NCBI GenBank assembly: GCA_015654605.1
Contig: JAATGO010000232.1
Span: 1 to 15,678, forward strand
Direction: 5' to 3'
Length of the DNA: 15,678 bases
Source of the DNA: Betaproteobacteria bacterium
GTDB taxonomy: Bacteria > Pseudomonadota > Gammaproteobacteria > Burkholderiales > Burkholderiaceae
This document shows positions 9,801-15,640 of the stretch, piece after piece (position 1 is the first letter of the stretch; each line of letters opens with the position of its first letter). The notes below the pieces were generated by a model that saw nothing but the letters and a program-made list of their open reading frames with translations, was not told the DNA's origin and made no database searches. The position numbers were made by a program, and so were the translations under genes.

Positions 9801-10908
9801 CATTGCCTTCTATGCTAGCTTTTTCCAGTAATTTGATCTGTAGGGCATCCAGTTTTTGTAAGTGAGGATCTAGCTGGAGTTTTGCTTTGACGGAGACGAG
9901 GGGAAGCTGTTGATGATCTAGTGTACCAGGCGATGCATTGTCGATAGTAATGTTGCCACCGACACGAAGTGTTTCATCGCTACCAGTGGGAATGGGAGCT
10001 AATTCTGTCTGTATATGCAAGTCCGCTTTAGGCGCAGAAGCAGAAAAAACCTGCGGATTGATATGTTGTAACTGAATGTTGGCACGTTGCAATGGGATAG
10101 AGGCAAACGGCGTTGCGATGATGTTTGCATTGCCGTTCAACTTATCTCCGCTGGCAGTAAGTTTGATCCCTAGTTGTTGTAGAGAGCCTTCAAGGTCAAC
10201 GACTATCTGGAATTTTTCATCTTGGAAAGCTCCAGATAATTCTGCATTGCCATTCAGAGAAAATGGTTGAACCCCCTCCATTTTCAGTGAGGCATGCGCA
10301 TCACCATAAGGTGTGGTTAATTGTTCCAGAGTCAGTGAATGGTGCCGTCCATCAGAGTTGCCATGTAGACGTAATGCACTGAGTTCGGTGACACCAGTAC
10401 CTTGCTGTAATTGTAGTTTGTTGAGTCGTACATCGTTCAATTCTAGTGCGAGCGGCAGACGTAGTGTCATTGGTAGTTTGGTTGACGCTGCTGGCGGTGT
10501 TGGTGGGGCTGATGAGGTTGATTGCAGCCGCAGATCGACATCGCCGACATGTAGAAAGTGGACATTCAGTTTAACCGGAAATAAGCTGATATTCCAACTA
10601 CCATCAATGGCATCAACGGTGGCAATTGTTCTGACATCACGATAGGCAATATTACGCAGGTGCAGACTGTCTATCAGACGTCCTCCAACGTAGTTGCCAG
10701 TTAACTTTCCTTGCATGGCCCATACGCCTGTTTTCCACAACAGGCGTGAACCGCTTTCGGATTGAACGAGATACGTCAGTAATACCATGGCAAGAAGCAG
10801 TATTGCCAATACGCTACCACCTAACCAGCGAAGCACGCGCCAATACCACTTCGATCTTGGTGAAGAGTAGGGCATTCTGCTGTCAGGTGACTTGTTGATG
10901 TTTGTCAT
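6874..10908 (-). CDS. tamB: TamB, inner-membrane-anchored translocation and assembly module protein (DUF490)
   Basis: Very long periplasmic bridge protein of 1344 residues (E. coli TamB is about 1259). It works with the outer-membrane TamA in insertion of some outer-membrane proteins, and the family is also linked to phospholipid transport between membranes. Visible: a positively charged N-terminus (SPRSKWYWRVLRW), one signal-anchor helix (about 27-48), and then ~900 residues of repetitive short beta strands (alternating polar/hydrophobic, many LxLxGxL units such as LQLAGTF, LSLNGQLSIDL) fitting the known beta-taco fold. The C-terminal DUF490/TamB domain (about 1000-1344) has FGTKLNIERGIINFQGP, then NPNLNILAMRRTQDVSAGVEV, then LSWIMFGQS at about 1229-1237, and ends LFTTRYD. 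It starts 17 bp after the tamA stop with no strong Shine-Dalgarno, so its translation may depend partly on tamA. No frameshift seen across 4 kb. Confidence 0.96.
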   Translation of the reverse strand: MTNINKSPDSRMPYSSPRSKWYWRVLRWLGGSVLAILLLAMVLLTYLVQSESGSRLLWKTGVWAMQGKLTGNYVGGRLIDSLHLRNIAYRDVRTIATVDAIDGSWNISLFPVKLNVHFLHVGDVDLRLQSTSSAPPTPPAASTKLPMTLRLPLALELNDVRLNKLQLQQGTGVTELSALRLHGNSDGRHHSLTLEQLTTPYGDAHASLKMEGVQPFSLNGNAELSGAFQDEKFQIVVDLEGSLQQLGIKLTASGDKLNGNANIIATPFASIPLQRANIQLQHINPQVFSASAPKADLHIQTELAPIPTGSDETLRVGGNITIDNASPGTLDHQQLPLVSVKAKLQLDPHLQKLDALQIKLLEKASIEGNGELHIGEASPSSAASPSTHGALRLQVTNLDLHALHNKLTVSHLNGPVALDMTPTSRHATLSLADAKLNILVDGTLAKEQLTLRKVQLTANQSTAELHGTLATSGAMPYAFDGTLSHFNPMDFLSTVAPHSKNKNTKTTPASKATDADINMTFHTNGQLAPELLLKLQFAINNSSYDNLPMQGNGTLQVAGMHLLPSDVTLQIAGNTLVLKGSFGAATDRLAIHVDAPQLAHLGYGLSGLLHLNGELTGSLQRPGLKTDFHAEQLRFEEHNLRQLSGTTDIQANLSPGANPINNRLKLDLVANDYHGPNANLENLNIQLAGTFAKHTLSLQANGNVLQQPLQLNIAAQGAIVNHRKKGSDSDNYGWNGQLTTLENNGVPRITMTHPVPLYLFADDIRVGTTQIAIAGTNIDLKSLNYRQGAIQSEGAINAIHVAQLLTLAQHFSKAKLPVRSDLILDSSWNFSLANTASGFFTITRKSGDVIVNSGTAETALGLSDLNLRVDLQDSQAKLTGQAVASSIGTLSMQGALSLHKQNNILALTPDSAVNAHVSLNVPQLKNTGALFGPQLSLNGQLSIDLRANGTLDKPLLSGAINGDALAFTLYDQGIQLEKGTVRITMDQNVIDLQQIEFHGGNGTIRANGKVRLDESDPNLNALIVADHLEIFAKPDRQLMLSGNATIANISEQLHIKGNFTVDKALFDLPKSSAPQLGDDVVIVHSDGKMKSGAQASSQQSLEAATEKNAGHFSPIIDISVDMGNNFRFSVSGADLRLRGAMTVHSEPYQPLRASGTINVAEGVYEAFGTKLNIERGIINFQGPISNPNLNILAMRRTQDVSAGVEVTGNANQPHIRLVSEPNVSDEEKLSWIMFGQSTNNAAAGQRNASSQALAFLGNLGGKKIAKNIGLDQFSIGSSESGLTDEQVVNIGKQITNKISVGYEQSLTDAASIAKATWQLSRRWAVVARAGAINGLNILFTTRYD

Positions 10909-10925
10909 GCGTTGAACTGGTCAAA

Positions 10926-12689
10926 TTAAAAGGCAATGCCTAGCGAGATATGTGGTCGAATTTGTTTTTTTTGCACACCATAGGCCAGATCTAGATTGAG
11001 TGAACCTACCGGACTGCGCCAGCGAGCACCTACACCAAAACCTTGATAGAACGATTTCTCAGACCAGCTATCGGCGGCTGTACCGATGTCATAAAATAAA
11101 GCACTACCCCACACTTCAGTAAACCAATGCTGATATTCGCTGCTGGCAGTGAGCAAATATTTGGTGGGATAAACGGTGCCATTTTGCTCGTTGCCAATAC
11201 TTTGATAGCTATAACCGCGCACAGACTCATTGCCTCCAGCACGAAACAGCAGCGAAGCTGGGACCTCAGAAGCCCGTCCTTTGGTAAATACGGCTCCTAG
11301 TTCGGTACGTAAAATAATCAGATCACGTTTGGCGACGGGGATATATTTTTTAAAGCGGCCGTAAAATCGGACAAAAGACTGATCAGTCAGGATCCCTTTT
11401 AATGCCACTCCTGTTTCCAGGGTCAGTAAATGTCCGCGGCGAGGAAAGATGGGGTCGTCTACATCGCGCCGAGCCCAGGCAAAGCCTGGTACGAGTGCTT
11501 GATGTTCGCCTGGAGTAATGATCGTGTCAGATGGTGGTGTGGCGCCGTCACTTTGCTGTAGTTGATCGCGATAGAGTGTCAAGGTGTAAAAGGTGTCATA
11601 GAGTTCATTGTTGCGTGCACGTTTGATGCCAAAGTGCTGGCTACGCAAATCAATTCCCTGTAGTTTGGTACGATCACTCGTCGCGTTAATGCTATTGACA
11701 AAGTTTTTTTCATCGGGAGGCATCGCAAGATTGAGCGTGCCATATTGGCGCTTTTGTTCCAGACGTAATTGGCTATCAAATACCCATGCTCTATTGAATA
11801 CGTTGTAATGCGTATAGCGTCCTTCAACCTGCGCTCCTGTATCTGATCCATAACCAACACCAGCACGTACCCGTTGTGTAGGATATTCACTGACCTGTAC
11901 TTTTACTGGTACACGATCAGGATTTGCTGACTGCTCGTCAATCGAGACGATGGCATTACTGTAGTAGGGGGTATTTTGTATCTGGTGCTGTAGTGCTAAC
12001 AAACGACTGGCGCTATATTCTTCTCCTGGATACAGTGGATTGACGTGGCGGATAATTGATTCTGGGTAGCGTTTCGCCCCTGTGATTTGCAATTCTCCAA
12101 GAGTGAACACGGGACCACTATCGTATTGCACTGATAATTGAGCATGTTGTTCATCGGCTTCAATGCGTGCTTGTGACTGTGCAATGCGTGCAGCCGCATA
12201 GCGATTAGCTTGTAGGGATTGCAAACCACGATCTTTTGCTGCGTCCCAGTCTTCTTGGCGGAATGGTTCTCCGACAGGTAGTAACCAATTGTTTTGGATA
12301 TCTGTAAGACGTGAGGTATCTTTGTCAGCAACGGCACCGATGGCAGTGATATCCACCGCAGAAATATTGGTGCGTGGGCCAGGATCAACGGTTAGGTGGA
12401 CGTGTTGGGGCGCATTTTTTACAGCATCATTTTCAACCGTCACCTTGCTTGTAGGAGAAAAATAACCTTCTGTTGCTGCCAGTTGCTTGACTTGAGCGTC
12501 GACGGTATCAACGAGAAATTTGAATTGTTCCGTGCTGAGTTCTTCTCTATCCTGATAGCGTACCAAATCCAAAAAATCAGTTAACAGCGAGTGTAAAGGG
12601 GAGGGAGCATCAATATCCACTTTATACGCGGCGTTCGCAGCTGTATTATTCAAACATAATACAACTGCGAGTCGGTAAATCCATTTCAT
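10926..12689 (-). CDS. tamA: TamA, outer-membrane Omp85-family assembly factor
   Basis: Outer-membrane barrel of the TAM complex, 587 residues (E. coli TamA 577). A Sec signal peptide (MKWIYRLAVVLCLNNTAANA, cleavage about residue 20) leads into three POTRA-like domains, roughly 22-105, 106-190 and 193-268 (FTLGELQITGAKRYPESIIRHV starts the third; key features are the GELxITG strand and the RY before the helix). The C-terminal 16-strand bacterial surface antigen barrel runs from about 270, with GFAWARRDVDDPIFPRRGH (402-420), the lid-loop motif FRAGGNESVRGYSYQSIG (482-499; VRGY at 490-493) and a terminal aromatic strand HISLGIAF. These match TamA rather than BamA, which has five POTRA domains and about 760 or more residues. 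The upstream region is AT-rich (TTATAAAT just before the ATG) without a clear Shine-Dalgarno. It is first in a two-gene operon with tamB and divergent from fpr. Confidence 0.95.
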   Translation of the reverse strand: MKWIYRLAVVLCLNNTAANAAYKVDIDAPSPLHSLLTDFLDLVRYQDREELSTEQFKFLVDTVDAQVKQLAATEGYFSPTSKVTVENDAVKNAPQHVHLTVDPGPRTNISAVDITAIGAVADKDTSRLTDIQNNWLLPVGEPFRQEDWDAAKDRGLQSLQANRYAAARIAQSQARIEADEQHAQLSVQYDSGPVFTLGELQITGAKRYPESIIRHVNPLYPGEEYSASRLLALQHQIQNTPYYSNAIVSIDEQSANPDRVPVKVQVSEYPTQRVRAGVGYGSDTGAQVEGRYTHYNVFNRAWVFDSQLRLEQKRQYGTLNLAMPPDEKNFVNSINATSDRTKLQGIDLRSQHFGIKRARNNELYDTFYTLTLYRDQLQQSDGATPPSDTIITPGEHQALVPGFAWARRDVDDPIFPRRGHLLTLETGVALKGILTDQSFVRFYGRFKKYIPVAKRDLIILRTELGAVFTKGRASEVPASLLFRAGGNESVRGYSYQSIGNEQNGTVYPTKYLLTASSEYQHWFTEVWGSALFYDIGTAADSWSEKSFYQGFGVGARWRSPVGSLNLDLAYGVQKKQIRPHISLGIAF

Positions 12690-12810
12690 CGTTATTTATA
12701 ACTCATGATGTAAACATGCAGATTCAAGAGATTCCTTCATAAACAGTAGGGTCTTGTGCCAGTTTGCATGATATATGGCAGCAACACTACTATGACGGGA
12801 TTGGATTGAA

Positions 12811-12960
12811 ATGGCAATAGTCTTTGCCGGTATGGCCTTACAGCCCTTCACATGGAAGATAGCCAATCAAGGCTCATGCTTGTGCCCCAGACTGTCTGAA
12901 AAGCAATGTGGCAACGAGAACGGCCAAGCTTTACATTATCGCTTATATAATTGGTTGTAG
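12811..12960 (+). CDS. Possible small ORF, 49 residues, unknown function
   Basis: ATG 12811 opens a 49-codon frame ending at TAG 12958-12960. The product starts MAIVFAGMALQPFTWKIANQ and ends RLYNWL; it has three Cys (CLC at 23-25 and one at 33), two Trp and a mildly hydrophobic first third. I recognise no family. Support: it fills the middle of an otherwise empty gap and is followed after eight bases by an 8-bp hairpin. Against: only a weak upstream purine stretch (GGATTGGATTG) and no known homologue that I can name; a chance ORF or degraded gene remnant is equally likely. Its direction is the same as fpr, so it could instead be part of the fpr leader. Confidence 0.2.
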   Translation: MAIVFAGMALQPFTWKIANQGSCLCPRLSEKQCGNENGQALHYRLYNWL

Positions 12961-12968
12961 GATCACCT

Positions 12969-12989
12969 TCCTGCTCGTACAGAGCAGGA
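12969..12989 (+). repeat. 8-bp stem hairpin between small ORF and fpr
   Basis: TCCTGCTC (12969-12976) and GAGCAGGA (12982-12989) are exact inverted repeats around the loop GTACA. Outer CCTT (12966-12969) and AAGG (12993-12996) could extend it with an internal bulge. It is GC-rich and stable but has no T-run after it in either direction, so it is either a weak terminator or a structured leader element of fpr. Confidence 0.5.
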
Positions 12990-13002
12990 TGTAAGGAAAA
13001 TT

Positions 13003-13024
13003 GTGTTAAAAAAGTGTTAAAAAA
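13003..13024 (+). repeat. Exact tandem duplication of an 11-bp A-tract motif upstream of fpr
   Basis: GTGTTAAAAAA occurs at 13003-13013 and again, without a gap, at 13014-13024. The 11-bp period is close to one helical turn, which puts the two A6 tracts in phase; this would bend DNA or place two copies of a binding site on the same face. It lies ~100 bp before the fpr start. Confidence 0.75.
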
Positions 13025-13126
13025 TGTATTAATTTGGTTCGTATAGATTTTGGCTTCAGATTGCCTGCAAGAGTTTGTGAAGTATTTTGGTGGTATGAAC
13101 AGTTGAGCTCAACGGGGATGGTTGGT

Positions 13127-13903
13127 ATGCAAAGTGATAAGGCAACAGAAGAGAAAATTGTAGCTGTACGACGTTGGACGGATAAATTGCTTACATTCAA
13201 AACAACACGTCCTGTAGGGTATCAGTTTACGCCAGGCCAGTTCGCGAGGATTGGTTTGTTGATTCATGGCGAAATGGTATGGCGTGCTTACTCCATTATC
13301 TCTGCCGAGGAAGATGATTTCCTTGAATATTATGCGATTATTGTTACCGATGGCTTATTTACATCATGCCTTAACACCATAAAGCAGGGAGATACCCTAT
13401 GGATAGAAAAACAATGCTACGGTTTTATGACTGTGGATCGTTTTTCTGATGGCAACGATTTATGGATGCTTTCGACAGGCACTGGTATTGGCCCCTTTCT
13501 CTCAATACTGCAACAGCGTGAAGTCTGGCATCAGTTTCAGAATTTGATATTAGTGCATGGTACGCGACATGAGGACGAGCTGGTTTTTCAGGCACGTCTG
13601 GATGAGTTGAGAAGCCAGGCGGAAGCACGCGATTTTCCTGCGAAGTTGCATCTGATTTATACCGTTACCAGAGAACAGGTGATTGATTCTTCGAAGTATT
13701 TGTCAGGGCGTATCACTACCTTGTTACAGAACGGATCGCTCGAAAAAGACGCTGGCTTATCGATTAGTAGTGAGGACTCTCGTTTGATGATATGTGGTAA
13801 TCCAGAGATGATTACTGAAGTGCGCGCACTTCTTCGTCAGCGTGGCTTAGGGCCATGTCGTCGCAATGCAGGTGGCCAGTTTGTCACGGAAGATTATTGG
13901 TAA
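13127..13903 (+). CDS. fpr: Ferredoxin/flavodoxin--NADP+ reductase (subclass II, bacterial)
   Basis: FAD enzyme that moves electrons between NADPH and ferredoxin or flavodoxin, used in anabolic electron supply and oxidative stress defence; cytoplasmic. With the chosen start it is 258 residues, the family's normal size. The FAD domain (about 1-100) has RAYSI (53-57, the RxYS flavin motif) after TPGQFARIGL; the NADP domain (about 110-258) has STGTGIGPFLSIL (116-128) and CGNPEM (223-228). The C-terminus TEDYW ends in aromatic residues like E. coli Fpr (AEHYW), where the last Trp lies near the flavin. The frame is open upstream to 13034, but ATG 13127 gives the normal length and has a purine-rich GGGGA eight bases before it; ATG 13118 is possible but has GGGG directly against it. 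The gene stands alone between tamA (divergent) and a long gap. An 11-bp tandem repeat lies in its upstream region. Confidence 0.95.
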   Translation: MQSDKATEEKIVAVRRWTDKLLTFKTTRPVGYQFTPGQFARIGLLIHGEMVWRAYSIISAEEDDFLEYYAIIVTDGLFTSCLNTIKQGDTLWIEKQCYGFMTVDRFSDGNDLWMLSTGTGIGPFLSILQQREVWHQFQNLILVHGTRHEDELVFQARLDELRSQAEARDFPAKLHLIYTVTREQVIDSSKYLSGRITTLLQNGSLEKDAGLSISSEDSRLMICGNPEMITEVRALLRQRGLGPCRRNAGGQFVTEDYW

Positions 13904-14320
13904 AGTGGTTGTTGCATGAGTTCAGTCGGTTCGGAATGACAGAAGACGATTGATAGCATGGTATTACCTTGGTCATGACTGAGCTATTGTGAGATTGCGC
14001 GTTATTGATGTTGTTTTTATGTGCACTTTATATGTGCTTTGTGAGGGGCTCGAGTATTCGCCGAGAATTAGTTACGCAAGGCATATTTCTTGGCAAGTTT
14101 GCACCCATCATGCCTATGGTCGTAGTCATGTGCTGATTTCGCTTATCACAACATACGATAATCCTCGCCCTAGTTGCACTTCTTCTAGTCCCATTTTATT
14201 CGATTGTACGAGATGATGAGATGTCAGAATATCGCTCATCTGATTGCATCGTCGGACAACGTAACATATGCAAACAATAATTTCTCTCCTGTATGCAATA
14301 GTGCATCGCGGTAATTTTGT

Positions 14321-14335
14321 ACCATAAATTATGGT
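14321..14335. promoter_or_regulatory. 15-bp palindrome, possible operator of the response-regulator gene
   Basis: ACCATAA-A-TTATGGT is an exact hyphenated palindrome with 7-bp arms and one central A. It ends four bases before the TTGTCA of the predicted promoter, centred near -47 relative to an expected start, a position fitting an activator site or an upstream operator. The binding protein is unknown. Confidence 0.45.
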
Positions 14336-14339
14336 GTGT

Positions 14340-14368
14340 TTGTCAATAAATTAACGCGAATTTATAGA
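14340..14368 (+). promoter_or_regulatory. Predicted sigma-70-like promoter of the response-regulator gene
   Basis: TTGTCA (14340-14345), a 17-base spacer, and TATAGA (14363-14368) fit the -35/-10 consensus at 5/6 and 4/6 positions with ideal spacing. Transcription would start near 14375 and give a 5' leader of about 320 bases. The region is AT-rich, so a chance match is possible. Confidence 0.45.
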
Positions 14369-14504
14369 ACTTTTTCTATATTTGTGCTTTATTTTTATAG
14401 ATTTACATCAGTTGCAGTATTTGGAAATTATGATAAAGGACATTTTTCACAATTAAATATGTTTTTTATGGTTTCACTCGAATTTTAGGTGAGAGGAACC
14501 AAGA

Positions 14505-14554
14505 GTCTCTTACATTAGTCCAGAGACGGTACGCGGTGCGTATGTGCTGCGTAC
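14505..14554 (+). other. Two consecutive stem-loops in the predicted response-regulator leader
   Basis: Stem-loop 1: GTCTCT (14505-14510) with AGAGAC (14522-14527). Stem-loop 2 begins two bases later: GTACGC (14529-14534) with GCGTAC (14549-14554). Each has a competing form: AAGAG-T-CTCTT (14501-14511) for the first, and TACGC-GGT-GCGTA (14530-14542) for the second. I do not recognise a known riboswitch class. Confidence 0.35.
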
Positions 14555-14680
14555 ATGAGGTGTCGATGATGTCGCTTTTATTGATGGGCGGCGATGTGTG
14601 GCAATAGTATTTCGAGTAGGCAATAGATAATTCTCTAGAATGCTGATGAGGGATACTTTGGCGAAACAGGTGTTGACTAT

Positions 14681-14687
14681 GAGGGAG
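14681..14687 (+). promoter_or_regulatory. Ribosome binding site deciding a GTG start
   Basis: GAGGGAG lies eight bases before GTG 14696, but 20 bases before the first in-frame ATG (14708). It therefore supports the GTG start of the response regulator. Confidence 0.7.
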
Positions 14688-14695
14688 AATTTTTC

Positions 14696-15364
14696 GTGAG
14701 TATAACGATGAACAAAGTTTTGCATATTGCGATTGCGGATGATCATCCAGTAGTGTTGAGTGCATTAAAAAATGAATTGTGTCGTCTACCGGAAGTACGT
14801 ATCGCTTTGGAAGCGGTGACCGGAGATACTTTATTATCCCTGCTGCGTGCAACACCATGCGAAATTGTGATCACAGATTTTGCGATGCGTCATGAGATGA
14901 GTGGTGACGTGGATGGGTTTATGCTGATTAAACGGATTAAAACAGAGCACCCCTCTAGCAAGGTGATTGTTTATACGGCCATGAGTAACGTTGCCGTAGT
15001 GAAGCGTTTGTATCAGATAGGTGTATTTTCGGTGATTAACAAAAAGGAACATGCGGATGAATTGATCGGTGCTTGTCTAGCGACGCAAACTAACAAACAG
15101 GCTTATTTCCCGGCCTCCTTGCGGGGAGAACTCGAAATCGGCTGGGCGCAGGGCAATTCATTCATGCATGCCAAGGATTTGACCGTGAGTGAGCTGGAGG
15201 TGGTACGGTTATTCGTTGAAGGTAATTCATTGGGGGATATCTGTGAGCTACTTTCGCGTACACCGAGTACGGTGAGCACCCACAAGAACAATGCTATGCG
15301 TAAGCTTGGACTGACAACAGATGCTGATTTGATTAAATATGCGTATTCTAGCGGTATGATTTGA
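14696..15364 (+). CDS. Two-component response regulator, RcsB/NarL-like (receiver plus LuxR-type HTH), orphan
   Basis: DNA-binding response regulator of 222 residues. The receiver domain (about 8-130) has the acidic pair DD (15-16) in IAIADDHPVV, phospho-acceptor Asp61 in VITDFAM, conserved Thr94 in VIVYTAM, and Lys116 in VINKKE; all key residues are present, so it should be phosphorylatable. The output domain (about 158-222) is a LuxR/FixJ helix-turn-helix: LTVSELEVVRLFVEGNSLGDI, then STVSTHKNNAMRKLGL (191-206; recognition helix). The wording (ADDHPVVL, TDFAM...DGFMLIKRIK, KNNAMRKLG) is closest to RcsB-type regulators rather than NarL itself. The GTG start has a good ribosome binding site. 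No histidine kinase or phosphotransfer protein is adjacent in the window, so its signal is unknown; a kinase beyond the tRNA, or elsewhere in the genome, must serve it. A long structured upstream region suggests complex control. Confidence 0.93.
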   Translation: MSITMNKVLHIAIADDHPVVLSALKNELCRLPEVRIALEAVTGDTLLSLLRATPCEIVITDFAMRHEMSGDVDGFMLIKRIKTEHPSSKVIVYTAMSNVAVVKRLYQIGVFSVINKKEHADELIGACLATQTNKQAYFPASLRGELEIGWAQGNSFMHAKDLTVSELEVVRLFVEGNSLGDICELLSRTPSTVSTHKNNAMRKLGLTTDADLIKYAYSSGMI

Positions 15365-15529
15365 TGTCGGGGTAAGGGGGCGTGCAGACTACCTGTCGTA
15401 TGAGAGTCTTGGCTCAATGCGGGTGAAACGGCGTGATCAATCGTGTTTAATGAAAACACATCCCCCTGTTTATGAGGTAGAACCGGCAAAAATTGATGGA
15501 TTTACAGGAATGGTTGAAGGAGGTTCGAG

Positions 15530-15565
15530 ATGCTGACCGTAGATAGATATTTAGGATTTTCCTAA
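15530..15565 (+). CDS. Mini-ORF of 11 codons with a consensus ribosome binding site (uncertain)
   Basis: AAGGAGG (15517-15523) stands six bases before ATG 15530, the best Shine-Dalgarno in this part of the window. The frame encodes MLTVDRYLGFS and stops at TAA 15563-15565, inside the palindrome TTAGGATTTTCCTAA. It overlaps another short frame (15496-15546, MDLQEWLKEVRDADRR) out of phase. It may be a leader peptide, the stump of a lost gene, or chance. Nothing downstream on the same strand is visible for it to control before tRNA-His on the other strand. Confidence 0.15.
   Translation: MLTVDRYLGFS
15551..15565. repeat. Palindrome TTAGGA-TTT-TCCTAA
   Basis: Exact 6-bp arms around TTT. On the minus strand it lies about 75 bases beyond the 3' end of tRNA-His and could be a weak AT-rich terminator; it also shares TTAGG with the neighbouring 13-bp repeats. 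Confidence 0.5.
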
Positions 15566-15571
15566 TTTACC

Positions 15572-15597
15572 GTCTTAGGCAATGGTCTTAGGCAATG
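15572..15597 (+). repeat. Exact 13-bp tandem repeat near tRNA-His
   Basis: GTCTTAGGCAATG occurs at 15572-15584 and again at 15585-15597 with no gap or mismatch. It lies 44 bases beyond the 3' end of the minus-strand tRNA-His. It may be a recent slippage duplication or a paired binding site. Confidence 0.8.
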
Positions 15598-15640
15598 TTT
15601 ACCTGCAAACACTATTTATCTTGCAAGTCTTTGATTTATA

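Larger units (their letters stand above)
12690..13126. other. Intergenic region between divergent tamA and fpr (437 bp)
   Basis: This gap must carry the promoters of both tamA (minus) and fpr (plus). It holds a possible 49-codon ORF (12811-12960), an 8-bp hairpin (12969-12989) and an exact 11-bp tandem repeat (13003-13024). Possible -10 elements for fpr are TGTATT (13025-13030; with TTGTGT at 13001-13006 the spacing is 18) and TATAGA (13042-13047), neither with a good full promoter. I found no clear -35/-10 pair for tamA. Confidence 0.6.
13904..14695. other. Long intergenic region between fpr and the response regulator (792 bp)
   Basis: No convincing gene. A 42-codon frame with hydrophobic ends (14008-14136, starts MLFLCALYMCFV, ends PIMPMVVVMC) lacks a ribosome binding site and is left uncalled. 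From about 14270 the region turns strongly AT-rich and carries ATGCA/TGCAT inverted repeats (14293-14306), a 15-bp palindrome, a promoter-like pair, TATAGAA/TTCTATA arms (14363-14380), two consecutive stem-loops (14505-14554) and a small palindrome ATTCTCTAGAAT (14630-14641). No terminator with a T-run follows fpr. The region reads as a regulatory and leader zone for the response regulator. Confidence 0.6.
15365..15640. other. Gap between response regulator and tRNA-His, rich in small repeats
   Basis: No full gene is visible in these 276 bases. It contains the inverted repeat GTGTTT-AATGA-AAACAC (15443-15459), two overlapping mini-ORFs of 16 and 11 codons (15496-15546 and 15530-15565), the palindrome TTAGGA-TTT-TCCTAA (15551-15565), an exact 13-bp tandem repeat (15572-15597), and TGTTT/AAACA arms (15596-15611). 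No clear terminator follows the response regulator; GTGTTT/AAACAC is the best hairpin on that side but has no T-run. Confidence 0.6.

Noticed and set aside
12960..12968. GGATCACCT, identical to the 16S rRNA 3' end around the anti-Shine-Dalgarno
   Set aside because: Only nine bases match and the flanking sequence does not resemble 16S rRNA (no upstream helix 45); taken as chance.
13950..13995. ATAGC/GCTAT inverted repeat after fpr, as a possible terminator
   Set aside because: Long loop, weak stem and no T-run; not a convincing terminator.
14008..14136. 42-codon frame with hydrophobic ends, possible small membrane protein
   Set aside because: No Shine-Dalgarno before ATG 14008 and no recognised family; mentioned only in the description of the gap.
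13989..14216. 75-codon frame starting at GTG
   Set aside because: No ribosome binding site, no recognisable domain, composition like random translated AT-rich DNA.
14466..14858. 130-codon frame on the minus strand over the response-regulator start
   Set aside because: It is antisense to a well supported receiver domain and its leader; product has no recognisable domain.
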